From contig CAICTM010000271.1 in the NCBI GenBank assembly GCA_903772945.1, positions 18,414-82,413 on the forward strand: a stretch of DNA of 64,000 nt, in the 5' to 3' direction. The notes beneath the pieces are model-generated. The model did not search any database. It was given only the letters and a program-made list of their open reading frames with translations, and was not told where the DNA came from. The stretch's first letter is position 1; each line of letters starts with the position of its first letter. The stretch is from Seminavis robusta (taxonomy: Eukaryota; Bacillariophyta; Bacillariophyceae; Naviculales; Naviculaceae). This document shows positions 1-10,753 of this stretch, one piece after another. The position numbers and the translations under genes were made by a program.

Positions 1-1
1 T

Positions 2-166
2 CGTCAACCGGTTCACGCCCTCCAGGGAATTTCTCCTACAGGAGCCGAAACATTTCAGACCTTGGGTGTCAAAACTATTGAAGACTTGGCTGAATTCAAG
101 TATTGCAAATGGGCTGAAGCCATTGTGGTTGCTGCCAAGTTTGAAGACATGAAAAAAGAATCGTAG
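2..166 (+). CDS. 3' end of a gene of unknown family (partial)
   Basis: The frame from base 2 stays open for 54 codons and closes with TAG at 164-166, so this is the C-terminus of a gene that begins left of the window. The peptide has the look LQGISPTGAE...LGVKTIEDLAEFKY...AEAIVVAAKFED: two short amphipathic helices around a Leu-Gly-Val turn, resembling a helix-hairpin-helix-like tail. I do not recognise the family, and too little is present to assign a role. The composition and clean stop make coding likely, but there is no start or full domain to judge. Confidence 0.55.
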   Translation, partial: RQPVHALQGISPTGAETFQTLGVKTIEDLAEFKYCKWAEAIVVAAKFEDMKKES

Positions 167-2323
167 CTCGGTCCTTCGATGGTTAGCTTGCTAGTTGAGA
201 AGTTATCAATCTACATGTAATGGTCGGGCCGGGCTCGTGCACTGTCTCATATTGAGAGCTCCTAGGACAAACGTTGCAGATAGAGTCATGCGATGGCTGG
301 ATTGTGCGTTGGTGAGGATTCTCTGCTCGTTGGAGTGGTTTGGAGTCAGAAGAGAACATTTGTCTTCCAGCTAAAGACAAACTATGCTTGCGGGAAAGAC
401 TGATGAATCCAAATGTGCAGGAAAAGTGTATACAAGTCCCATTGGTAGTACTGTACCAGTTTTGCATATAAGTATAGATATCAAAGCAATAGCTGCAATC
501 CACGGATATGATGATTGGTCTTCGAAAGTCACGAAATGGAAGTCCCAAGACGAGGCACCACGACACCCCTTTCTGCGTCAACGACACCCCCGAGAAGAAT
601 CCCAGTGGTACTAGTATCCTTCCGAGTCGATCGTTGCACCGCGTCGTCAAAACAAGCGACGAATGATTGAATCCCAATGCAATACCTCGTCAACAAGGCC
701 TTTGGTGAAAGGCTGTCATGTATAGTACATATCTGTTCTGCCCGATACACGACTTCCTCGGAAGGTTGTGAGGAATCCCGCAGCCTGAGTGCCCGACCTG
801 GAGCAAGCGCCTGAAGGTTGCCCAAGACAGCACCGATGCTGAAGTGTATGGTACCAACAGCTTGTGCCCCCTTGCGGCTTTGTAAAGCTTGATTCCAAGC
901 ATTTGCTGGACGTTCTCGTGATCCTCCATTATCATAAGTTGTCATTCGATCTCCATTGCCATCTTCGAATTGATTGTTGACAGCGCGGGAACACACGCAG
1001 TATACTGGCAAGGCGACATGAGTCGAGTCTGGAAAGAGGATCCACACAATTACAGTAGTCGCTTCATCTTCGCTTGTATGGAGCTCCTGAGCAACACGGA
1101 TGCGGCGAAGATGGCGTGGGAGTCGTACAAAGGCTCCCAGTCATAGATCTTCCTTCGTCCGCTTGCCATCCCATGTGAAGAGACAAAGGTCGATGTCGAT
1201 CCGCAGGTTCCATCCTACGTGCGCGCATGGGGACCGCGTTGGTCCTTTCTCGTTGTCCCAAACTGGAGGTGAATGCCCATAAAGTCGATCCCCCAGTGGG
1301 AGTTCCATAATTGACGCAAGATGTGAGCGTTTGCGCAATGGACATGAAACGTGGTCGACGGCTGAAGCCAACCTTGGGAGGAGCCTCTCTGACCTTCTGC
1401 TTCAGTGGTCTCAGCTGCAACCTGCTTGGGAGGAGCCTCTCTGACCTTCTGCTTCAGTTGTCTTAATTGCAAATTTGCAACTCGAACAATTTGTCAAACA
1501 GAGCACGTCCGAACTCTTGACTAGGATCAATCACCGTCTCTGATCCTTTGTCTTTACCCAGGCCGGCTATTCACTTCCTCCCCCCTTCTTCACTGTGATT
1601 TCCAACTTTTCACTGTGATTGCCACCGAAGGCAGCTTGGGCTCGGGAGATGCCAAAAAGACATGTGTTTTTATGCTAATGCTCATGCTTGAAACCTTGGG
1701 TTGCTCGATCTCTCCACCAAACACCGACCTCCAATGCCCACAAAACAACTTCAATCTGCAACAAAGCCCTATTTCCACATGCAAAACAAACACACGTTAG
1801 GTCACTTGCATACAGTTTAGTATGCGTAGCTATTCAGTGGATGTTCTAGTGCTCGCAATGCTTATTGAACTTCTACCTTCCGCTACAATGTCTTGATTGG
1901 CAGTGTGCAAACTCCCAACGAGTGTTGCTTGCGCCCTGGCGGCCTCTGCTGGGAATACTCCAGCATCGCGGCTATGTCAGTGACGACGGCACACGTCGCG
2001 ATATCTGCATTAGTGGGATCTATTCATTGTACGTAGTAAAAAACTCAACTGAAAGCTCGACCTGACACTTGTCCCTCGTTCGGGCAGCGACTTGTGCTCT
2101 CATCATCTGTTCTATCATTGATTGTAAAGTACACGTATGTATTCCTTCAGCCAAAAGGGGCTCGTCTCCTACTACAGCCAAACATCGGGGTGCAGAATGG
2201 TATCATGATGTAACAAGTCCCAATCACTATGATGAATTTTGTATAGAAATAGATAGTTTTCAAGTAGCTGCTTCGCTCCCCCCATCGGTCCTCCCGCCCA
2301 GAAGGAAAACAGACAAGACACCT
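167..2323. other. intergenic region with one local direct repeat
   Basis: About 2.15 kb without a convincing gene. Open frames are short, overlap on both strands and lack domain-like composition. The only structure I see is a head-to-tail duplication with a period near 52 bases (about 1371-1419 and 1420-1471) sharing the core CTTCTGCTTCAGT. Confidence 0.5.
1371..1471. repeat. two-copy direct repeat, ~52 bp period
   Basis: Two adjacent copies share TTGGGAGGAGCCTCTCTGAC followed by CTTCTGCTTCAGT. They differ at a few bases and in spacing at the junction. It is a simple local duplication with no obvious function. Confidence 0.7.
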
Positions 2324-3820
2324 TTAGAAATTGGAGTTCTCGGTGATTGCACTAATGTCGTCTTTCATGGGTGTCACGGGTGTCATTGGTGTTGTGGTGG
2401 CGTGAAAGTAGTTATGTGAGCCTCCTTTGTCATTGCTTCCCGCCCGAGCACGGTTGTACGACGTTTGCGGCTTTGGCGTTGGTCTTGAGGATGGCTCCCG
2501 AGCCAAAGCCGTTTCCATATTAGTTCGCCCTGACTCAATCAGTTGCTTTATCTCAGAACCTCTTCGAGATCTTGTGGGTCGCTCGTCCTGCTCTTGTCGT
2601 AGCAAATTCTGTATCAGCTGTTCCCGGCGTGAGTGAGCTTTGTCCAGTTCCTGTTGCTGCTGCGTCACCATCAGCTGAAGAGCCTCTTGATCCTGCAAAA
2701 GCTGTTTCATTTGCAAAGCCAGATCATCAGCATATGACTTTGTGTCAGCAGCAAGAAGGTTTGCAGCATCTCGCTCTGCCTTGGCAGTGGTCAAAGCGGC
2801 GCCAAGGCCGCTGATTTCTGCTTCCAAATCCGAGATAACACCAGCATCATTACCGGCATGAGAGTTGATCATTTCTCTCATAGCTTCCATCTCTTCGACG
2901 TGGCAATTGACCAGTTTTCGTTTGTCTTCGTCGCTCGATATTTTTACTTGATTGACGGCGGCTTTGTGTTGATCTTGAAGCATCTTGATGCGCTCTTCGT
3001 ACATGCCCTTGAGCGTCCGGGTTTTCTTTTCATATTCAGTCACCACCTCGTTCACTCTTGCGGCTGCTTCGTGCTCGTGCCGTTTGATGTTGTGGCTGTC
3101 CGCAGATGCCGACATTGTAAGCGCCCTGGATCCAGAAACATTAGCATCAGCATAGAGACGCAATAGTTTGGCGGAGAACTTGGATCCCCGTCCATGTTCC
3201 AATGGAATTCTATCTCTCTTATCTTTCATCAAGACTCCCTTGGGGTATTGTGTCAAGAGCAGTTCGAGAAGATCCTCATTATCTTCCTTGTACCGAAACG
3301 CTAGGTGCAACGGTAGCATACCTTGATCATCTCGTCGTGACACAGCCGCTGGATATTGATCTATCAAAGCAGTTACCACATATGTAGGACTTTGAAAGAT
3401 AACTGCGGCATGCAATGGAAGAAGTTTCCATCGAATCTTTTGAGAGATTGTGTCTCGTCGAACGATCCATGTCCGTACCTCGTGAGGGTGTGATCCACAT
3501 CGACTACGAGCCTTTTCCCAGTTGGAAGACTCCAACAGCTCATAGAGAGTTGTTACGTTCGTGTCATAGTTGCATATCGCTTCTCCCTCGGTAGAATCGT
3601 GAATTTTCAAAGGCGACGGTTGCTCTCTCCCTCGTATGTTGCTTCTTTCCCTTGACCTTGGTCTTCGCGGAGATCCCATCGGGCTCTCATCTCTGCTTCG
3701 AGCTCTAGAGGTGGGTCTGTGGTTGTGATTGTGGTTGCTCGATGGAAACTTAATCGACGATGGGGTGTTTCGACCTGGTGTCATACTGCTTCCTCGTCCA
3801 CCAGGAGAATTGTATACCAT
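2324..3820 (-). CDS. ankyrin-repeat protein with long coiled coil
   Basis: A single uninterrupted frame of 498 codons. Residues 1-80 are disordered, basic and rich in Ser/Arg/Pro. Residues about 85-215 hold degenerate ankyrin-type units with the signatures LLPLHAAVIF and MLPLHLAFRY, each preceded by a helix containing a QYPAAV- or QYPKGV-like turn; this form is common in diatom proteins. Residues about 255-425 are a strongly charged heptad region (long Glu/Lys/Gln runs) predicted to be a coiled coil. The tail is Ser/Thr/Pro-rich and low in complexity. Ankyrin units bind proteins and the coiled coil suggests oligomerisation; no partner can be named. No signal peptide or membrane segment is visible. 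The start is the first ATG after an in-frame upstream stop region. Confidence 0.85.
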   Translation of the reverse strand: MVYNSPGGRGSSMTPGRNTPSSIKFPSSNHNHNHRPTSRARSRDESPMGSPRRPRSRERSNIRGREQPSPLKIHDSTEGEAICNYDTNVTTLYELLESSNWEKARSRCGSHPHEVRTWIVRRDTISQKIRWKLLPLHAAVIFQSPTYVVTALIDQYPAAVSRRDDQGMLPLHLAFRYKEDNEDLLELLLTQYPKGVLMKDKRDRIPLEHGRGSKFSAKLLRLYADANVSGSRALTMSASADSHNIKRHEHEAAARVNEVVTEYEKKTRTLKGMYEERIKMLQDQHKAAVNQVKISSDEDKRKLVNCHVEEMEAMREMINSHAGNDAGVISDLEAEISGLGAALTTAKAERDAANLLAADTKSYADDLALQMKQLLQDQEALQLMVTQQQQELDKAHSRREQLIQNLLRQEQDERPTRSRRGSEIKQLIESGRTNMETALAREPSSRPTPKPQTSYNRARAGSNDKGGSHNYFHATTTPMTPVTPMKDDISAITENSNF

Positions 3821-4959
3821 CTTGGTGATGGCAATGCACTACAGCTATAAAGATGAGTGTGAAGCCAACTATAAACGACTCCCTACTCCGGTTCCTATCA
3901 ATGTGGCGCAGCCTGAAACGCGTTTCGCCATGGAGTGTCCCAATAGCCAGGGTGTCTCCTTTAAAAAGAGGTGCAAAGTAGGTAAGCAAAGCGAGAAGGG
4001 CCCGAACCTAGGCCCTTGGCGGCGTCCTCGCCCAGACAACAAATGCTCACTAAATGTTGCCGTCCATCGCTAATGGCTGTGAAACATGGGAGCATCCGTG
4101 TGGTTCAATGGCTCGGTCTGCGACCTCACTCGCCGGCGTAGGTCTTCTTATCCTTCAGTGCTCGCTCATTTAGCTAAACAAAAGTCTAAGTACCATGGCT
4201 TGACTTGCTTTCAAAAAGGCTTTCTTCATCTTTTCAAATTCTGCTGCAATAATCTTGTCCTCAGCCAAGCTTGTGATGTGTGATGACATGAACGTATACC
4301 TGGTACCAGCTAGCTAGTACCTAGCGGTATGCCTTCAAGGTAGCATTATGTACGGTACTGTAGCAGTTCAAGTATAGGTGACATCGACAGATTGGGTTAA
4401 CACTTCAGTGCTGCGGAAGTTTGTTAAAGTATCCAACCCGTACCAAAAAAGTGATGGATTGGGATTGCGGATTTAGTTAGAAGGTGCTACACTTTTCCAG
4501 GCCACAATTTTAAGCGGAGTGTCTATGTGCTGCAGCTTGCAGGTACAGCTAACCCGAGAGCAAATCTCCAGTACCGGTACGGTACAGAACAAGCAAGAGG
4601 GCTACCTGTATCAGTCATACCGGTACAATCAAAAGATCACCACACAAGAATATTTATTTTCATCATTTCTAAAAGGGATTGTTGCTTTAAAACTGCACTA
4701 CCCCGGTTACACGCTAAGGGCCAGCCACAGCAGTAAAGTTTGCATTGACTCGACTCCACGCCCAATAAAGCAAGGTGTCATCGATTTTGCTGTTGATCAT
4801 GGTAACATCCAACCAACCAAACCCCGGCTCCTACTCTCACAATGTCATATTGATACAACCACCCAACGTGATTACCACCGCTTCCTCCTATTTTTCATCC
4901 TGTCTCCTTTTGTCGCGTTGCTCCGTTTCGCTGTATGTGATTTGTCGTGTATGGTGGTG
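3821..4959. other. intergenic region
   Basis: Spacer between the 5' end of the ankyrin gene and the 3' end of the casein kinase gene. It contains a CTAGCTAG word near 4309 and GTACCGGTAC-type words near 4573 and 4618. I see no gene, RNA or repeat family I can support. Confidence 0.4.
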
Positions 4960-6361
4960 TTACTGACCCGTTCGAGGTCCACCAGGCTGTGATCCATGCG
5001 CCGATTGATTGGGTTGACTCCTATTGGGAGCCTGTCCTCCGAAGCCCCTGGATCCGCTTCGTTGACTGGGATCCCTGTGGGAACCTTCTGGTGCTGGTTT
5101 GCGTGCGTGCGAGCCGTCCCCATCGGCGGCCGGAGGTACCTCCTGATGATGCGAATCTCGTCGTACCGCATCTTGATTCTCGGACGACCTTTGAGCTTGT
5201 GCGTCCGGCTGGGCAGCAGCAGCGGGTGTCTGTTGGGGGGGAAGTCGAGATCGTTCCTGTTGCAAGTTGAGGACGGTCCAATCAAACATGTTGTCGTACT
5301 GAAATCCCTTTCGGTAGAAGAGTTCCTTGAAGAGTCTCTTGAGGTAGGCATAATCGGGTCTATCCTCGAATCGAAGAGATCGGCAGTATTCAAAGTAGGA
5401 TCGGAATTCCGTGGCATATCCCTTGCAAAGTTGTTCGGTGGAAGTGGACATTTTCCGGTCCATGATTCTCTCGTATTTCTGCTTCTTAGTGTTGGCCTTG
5501 AGTCCCTGCCAGGGCAGTGAGCCACGAATAAAGTACATGAGGACATATCCCAGTGACTCTAGATCATCTCGTCGACTCTGTTCAATTCCAATGTGAGTAT
5601 TGATGGAAGCATATCGAGCGGTTCCGGTGAGGTTCTTATTCTCACGGTAGGGAATGTGCTGATGCGATCGAGGATCACGGTATTTCTTGGCCAATCCAAA
5701 ATCAATAATGTGAATGACAGATTGCCGCTTTCCAAGGCCGATCAAGAAGTTCTACATAGAGCACAACAACGTGAGGTATTTACTCTACAGGGCACCCATC
5801 ATCACGACGACAGTGTCAACAGCACGGCACTCACATCGGGCTTGACATCTCTGTGGATGAATGACTTGGTATGGACGTATTCCAGTCGACTCAAGAGTTG
5901 ATCTGCTAACATCAGGACCGTCTTGAGCTGGAATCTGCGACCACAGTAGTTAAACAGATCCTCCAACGAAGGGCCCAGTAGATCCAACACCATCACATTG
6001 TAGTCGCCTTCAATGCCGTACCATCGCACATTCGGAATCCCCACTGCCACAAACCAAAACAAAGAACGAGAAAAAATAACAATCCTGAGATTACTGATTT
6101 TCTGTTGCAATCAACTCAAGCAAGTTTTTGATCTAATCAATGGTCAAAGCAAAATTATTACGTATTCAACTTACATCCACCGTGAAGAATCCGATAAATC
6201 TTGCTCTCATAGAGAAGCTGTGGATGCTTCGTCTTGACCGATTCCAGCTTGATGGCCACTTCCTCTCCGGTGGTCATGTTGGTGCCCAAGTAGATATCAC
6301 CAAACGATCCACTGCCAATCTTCCGGCCCAGCCGGTACTTCTTGCCTACTCGAAGCTCCAT
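4960..6361 (-). CDS. casein kinase 1 (CK1 delta/epsilon-like Ser/Thr kinase)
   Basis: Three exons, complement of 4960-5751, 5835-6043 and 6175-6361. The frames close exactly to give 395 aa. The kinase domain begins almost at the start: the Gly loop reads [11 protein letters not shown], the ATP lysine is in EVAIKLE, the catalytic loop HRDVKPDN is split across intron 2, and the DFG motif is in [13 protein letters not shown]. The CK1-specific segment [18 protein letters not shown] follows. The last 80 or so residues are Gln/Pro/Ser/Arg-rich and low in complexity, as in CK1 tails that are autophosphorylated. CK1 enzymes phosphorylate primed acidic sites and act in vesicle traffic, DNA repair and timing; the specific role here is not shown. 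Both introns are short with GTAAGT or GTGAGT donors. The start ATG precedes [11 protein letters not shown], the usual CK1 N-terminus. Confidence 0.95.
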
Positions 6362-6999
6362 CGTCCCGCCCTCCAATCCTACCGTTCCGTAATTAATGTA
6401 TGTCACGACACTGACACCCCAGCGTCGATCAGGCAACAACTGGAGAAGGTACCGGTACTAGCTAGTAGTGGCTTCTGAAGAAGGTTGCTTCGGTCTTTTG
6501 GGTTTGATGCCTACGCCGCACCCGGAGGTCGCTGCACGCAAGCCTTACGGGACTCACTCCCGGTGAGCCTTAAATGAACATCCCACGGAAATCCCGCCCA
6601 CGGAACCGTTGTTTGCCATTCCCTCTTGCTTGGAACTTGCGAACTAACCCAATGGTAGGGGACATCAACTGCACAACTTGCTGATCTGTACTTTACAAGC
6701 AAACCTTGGTCGTACCAATTCCCAAATGGCATGACGAAGAGTCGCTTGCTATCTACCGGTAGCTAGCTCCAGCTTGTGGCAAGCTCTAGTCACGGGAACT
6801 GCTATACTTACTTGATTGATCTGAAGGATGGGCCAAATCACATCCCTTCAGATCACACCATGCTAAGATGTCCGGATTTTTGGGCACACAGGTAAATGAC
6901 CCTATCCCTAACCGATATGGTTGAGAAATCCTGACTTTTCCGCCAAACAAGCTAGATTTGACTGGGCGGGGAATCAAATCCGGACTTTTCCTGCAGAGT
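6362..6999. other. intergenic region
   Basis: Spacer between the CK1 start and the outer edge of inverted-repeat arm A. A 10-base inverted pair (GTCCGGATTT near 6870, AAATCCGGAC near 6974) lies about 100 bases apart. CTAGCTAG-type words occur near 6460 and 6762. No gene seen. Confidence 0.4.
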
Positions 7000-9185
7000 A
7001 GCATGCTACAAGACTATTGATACTTCAAAGTTTTGTGAAACGATTTCATTCTAATATTATTTTAAAATATGTATTGGTGGTCAAGTGGTCAACAAACCAC
7101 TCGTGTCGTGTTGTTTTGTGTTGTATTGTGGCTAAAACATGAAACTGGCTGTGGGTCATTGACAGTCAGGTTCTTCAGAAAAGGCTCAAGTCATCTTTCT
7201 CCTTGAATGTGGGGGATTTCACCCCAGAGCAATTCAAAACCTGACAATGGCTCCATGAATGCTCAGTTGTATCTGGCAGCCAAGGTTGGGGCGTATGCAG
7301 CCATGGCAGCCTTGTTGTTGTATTCAGTGCCAGCCCACTGTGAGTATGCCAAAACAGAAGTGCATGGTGTACACCCACATTTATCAGGGTAAGTCATGAT
7401 GGTCCTCTGACAGGAAGACGTCCAGATGTACCCACATGTGCTTGTTGCTGTGCAACTAGAACCCGTAATTTTGTCATGTTTTGCGCCCAGCAAGTGTCCA
7501 AATTCATGTGCCCAGAGGTAATGACCAGCCAAATCAACATTGTTCCTTTGCACTTCAAAATAACCAGGCCTGTCCCAGGTGATATCCGTGCCAATGTTGC
7601 TTGCATATCCTCCCTTTACGTGCTCTCCAATTACCACAAATGCATCAATTTTATAAGTATTTTGGAGGCCAAAAATACCATCAAAGTATCCATCTCCAGA
7701 TCTCTGGAGATAGTATGCATATTCACCCTGTGAACGCGCTGCAGCATCAGGGAAGTTCGTTTGGTCAAGCCATGTACTAACACTTTCCAGGACAATGTTA
7801 AGCTGCGTGTTGGCTAATGCTGTATTTGTTTGATAGATGGCATTGTTGACAATTTGAACAACTCTGCTCCAACTCTGGCCCATAGCTACCCAGGTGGCTG
7901 TGGTGATGATATGACCAACTCTGAAAACAAAATTAGTTAGGATTGTTGTGATAGCAAAACTTTACAGTGGAACTGGTGGGCTTACCTGATGGTGTATGTC
8001 GTCTGAAGCTCACGAGGGCCCCGCAAACTGCGCTGTTCTATTGCGGCTTTGACCACTGCCTGGAGATTGCGGCGAAGTCCATCATCAGGATTCTTTTCAT
8101 TTGGACCATTGCCATTTCCATTGCCATTTCCACAATTGACCTGTGCTTCGCGACAAGATGTTGGGGTAGCAGTTGGACTTCCACTGGGTGACCCACTGGG
8201 AGAACCACTTGGGCTGGCACTTGGTGTGGTACTGGGAGAAGAACTGGGGGATGTGCTGGGAGAGGAGCTTGGAGAAGTACTGGGTGAACTGCTGGGAGAA
8301 GAGCTGGGGGATGTGCTGGGAGAGCTGCTGGGAGAAGTGCTGGGGGATGCACTGGGAGAAGAGCTGGGGGATGCACTGGGAGAGATGCTGGGAGAAGTGC
8401 TTGGTGACTCAGACACTAAATAGAAATCAACTCCTGTGAGGTCCACTGGAGGTGGCAGGGGGACATCAGCCAAATTGGCAGCAATGTACTTCACAGCAGT
8501 TGTCCCATCTGAGGCCTGAGTCCCCACACTTTCGATTTTATAGGTGTCTTCACCATCAGTGGCGGCCATTGAAAAGGTGCCATCAGATGTCAAGGAAATT
8601 GTAATTGTTTTGTTACCATTGCCAGTTTCTTCTCCATACCAGGTAGTGATCTCAACTGATGATGGGGCCCCACCATCTTCCACAACAGAGCCTGTCATGG
8701 TCTTCTCACTTTCCACCTTGAGGAAGTTAAGAGGAGAGTTTGTGTTCTGCTTTAAACCACGGAACTGAACCCTTGGAATTTGGGTGAGATCACGGCCCAG
8801 GCACACAGGTTCCATGTCTCCAACAAGCACTGGGTACTCTCCACTTGTGTCTTCCACTGGATCTCCAATGAGTTCCAGCTTCAGCACATTTGAAACACGA
8901 TTCTGTTTGTTGTGGACAAGAGGAAGAAGAAAGGATCAAACCAACTGCATTAGTCTAGTTCAGGCTTTCGCTGTGCAAGGATCTTCTGTTGTAGCACTCA
9001 CCCCATTGCAGCTGTTATCCTGTGCCATGGCCCAGTTGGGTACAAAACCAAGGGATGCCAGAGCAGCAAATTCAAAGACCAAAATGTTGAGCTTCATGGT
9101 GTACAAACAGAGTAACTTTGATTTGTTTCTTCTTTGTTTTTCCTTCCTTGTTGGTTTTCAATCTGTTGAGATTGAAAATTGTGAG
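7000..9185. repeat. inverted repeat arm A (about 2.15 kb)
   Basis: This stretch is the reverse complement of about 51310-53455 and covers the metzincin gene, both introns and both flanks. Outside the gene the match weakens. The 3' flank shows many indels but still shares TCTTGTAGCATGCT at its outer end. The 5' flank stops matching about 90 bases upstream of the ATG, at CTCACAATTTTCAATCTCAA. Intron 1 differs at 2 of about 99 positions and intron 2 at 1 of about 65. No target-site duplication, transposase or terminal repeat is evident at the edges. Confidence 0.9.
7263..9097 (-). CDS. secreted zinc metalloprotease (metzincin, reprolysin-like), copy A
   Basis: Three exons, complement of 7263-7920, 7986-8902 and 9002-9097, give an intact 556-aa protein. 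Residues 1-25 are a signal peptide (MKLNILVFEFAALASLGFVP, cut near AMA-QD). Residues about 33-195 form an uncharacterised N-terminal, possibly propeptide, domain. About 197-281 is an SPSx tract, a stiff Ser/Pro linker like those of cell-wall glycoproteins. The C-terminal catalytic domain has the zinc motif HEFGHLLGAKHD (His476, Glu477, His480, His486), a Met-turn candidate TIMTYP, and several cysteines after it. HExxHxxGxxHD fits the reprolysin/adamalysin side of the metzincins; a gametolysin-like M11 enzyme is less likely from the spacing. The protein should be exported and cleave extracellular or wall proteins. A near-identical inverted copy lies at 51399-53198. Confidence 0.9.
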
Positions 9186-10753
9186 ACCTGATAGGCAACC
9201 TCCAATGAAGGCGCCGGGAACCTTTGGTTGAGATTCAAATAAATCTGCGAGTGTCGGCCGGTTCCGTTGATTTCCACCGGTACTCGAGCGAACCAAATCA
9301 AGCAATCATATTTGAAAGAACAAAGTTCCAGGTAGACCTAACAATTATCGCGTCGAAGCTTCCAAGATTGCCACCAACGCTTCCAAGATTGCTATCGGTA
9401 CCAACGCTGTGAGTTGGAGCGCGGTCATGTTGGTCCTCGTAGATTGTAGTATTGGATCACGCACCACCGAGTTCATTTCCGTTGGGGTCCATGTCGAGTT
9501 CGAGTGTGCCTATGTCCGTGCTGCATACCGGTGGCAGCTTCAAGTCATGTCGTTGTGGGTGTGCCTGTTCACCTGGTCACGAATGCCCCACTTTCTTACT
9601 ACTAGTACCTGGTAGTTAAAGAGGGTGTAAAACATCGAAATATGTACGGGGAGTAGACTCTAATTGGATTCATTCAAAATTTCGTCGCCAATTTGACACC
9701 GGTACACCGGTACTGCCTGAGGGAGCACAACGGAGTTGCCTAGTTGCGTCAAGGTTCAAAACGAGTTTGAAAGCATCATCATCAACAAAGTGAGTTGCCG
9801 ATGCTGCCCCAACGCTCCAACATACTCGTACCGGTGACAGCTCCGGTGGCAGCTCGGGTGGCGGTGGCCGATTGCAGGTGGAGGCAGATGTTGCATTCGG
9901 TCACGGTTTTGTCACTCCGCGATCCGCGAAAGCCCACAAAAGAGCAGGTCCCAGCAAGATCCGTTGTCATTGGCATCTCGATGCTGAATAGGAACAGCTG
10001 AAGGAAACCGTGTTGCTCTCTTTCCTCCTTCCTCGCGAACGATGTTGTTTCCGCCTCCGAGACAATGTTGTTTCTGACTTCGAGACATGCCGTTGAAACG
10101 TGTCGCTTGCTCAACAGGGCGCTGTGTGGTGCAAAAAAAAACTTTCAATGACACAAACTGGCCGTTCCTCTCAGATTCTTTCACAGCGATACATGGCGGG
10201 CACTTCCTCTTGCGTCCAGCTATGGCTTGGACAGCGGCTGATCATTGATGGCTTCGGTTTGTCGATGACAATTTCTCCCCTTGGTTGGATCAAGATGGTT
10301 CCAATGAAGTAAGTCCCTGTCTTGCTGGCATACCCGCGCCACCTACGATACCGACGATCCCATAACAAGACATCGAACGACGGCATCCTTCGGCAGCATT
10401 TGGGGTTTCCCATGTAGCAATAGGTCGCCGCAATCAACCGGCCATGAAAGGGAGGGGTTTCTAGTTCGGTATGGCTGATTTCATAAATTGTAGTATAATA
10501 GTTCAGGCAAACAGATTGTAAGAATGCACATCCACAGTAACAATTTATATTCTTTTCGCCCATGATGCCCCTGCAGCGCTATTTATTGCACCAGACAGCG
10601 GCCTGGAGGAATGGAAGAAAACTCGTGTTGGGATGGAGCAACCAGGTACTAGTACATAGTAATCCGAGAGGGATAGATCTTGGTTTCGCCACGACATATC
10701 CGCATACTCGAGTAGTCTTGTCCGAGCTCTTCAGTCGGCCCTCCCATCGTATC
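9186..10753. other. intergenic region
   Basis: About 1.6 kb between inverted-repeat arm A and the 3' end of the chromatin remodeller gene. It has scattered GTACCGGTAC words (for example near 9700-9715) and a short A-run at 10132-10141. Open frames here are short and inconsistent; nothing convincing. Confidence 0.4.

Noticed and set aside
183-1472. Several open frames on both strands (up to 172 codons)
   Set aside because: They overlap each other, lack domain-like composition, use repetitive low-information sequence, and fit no splice structure I could build.
8049-8423. Plus-strand frame rich in Gly-Glu-Leu repeats, opposite the Ser-Pro tract
   Set aside because: It is the antisense reading of the SPSx repeat of the metzincin gene. 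Periodic sequence keeps all frames open.
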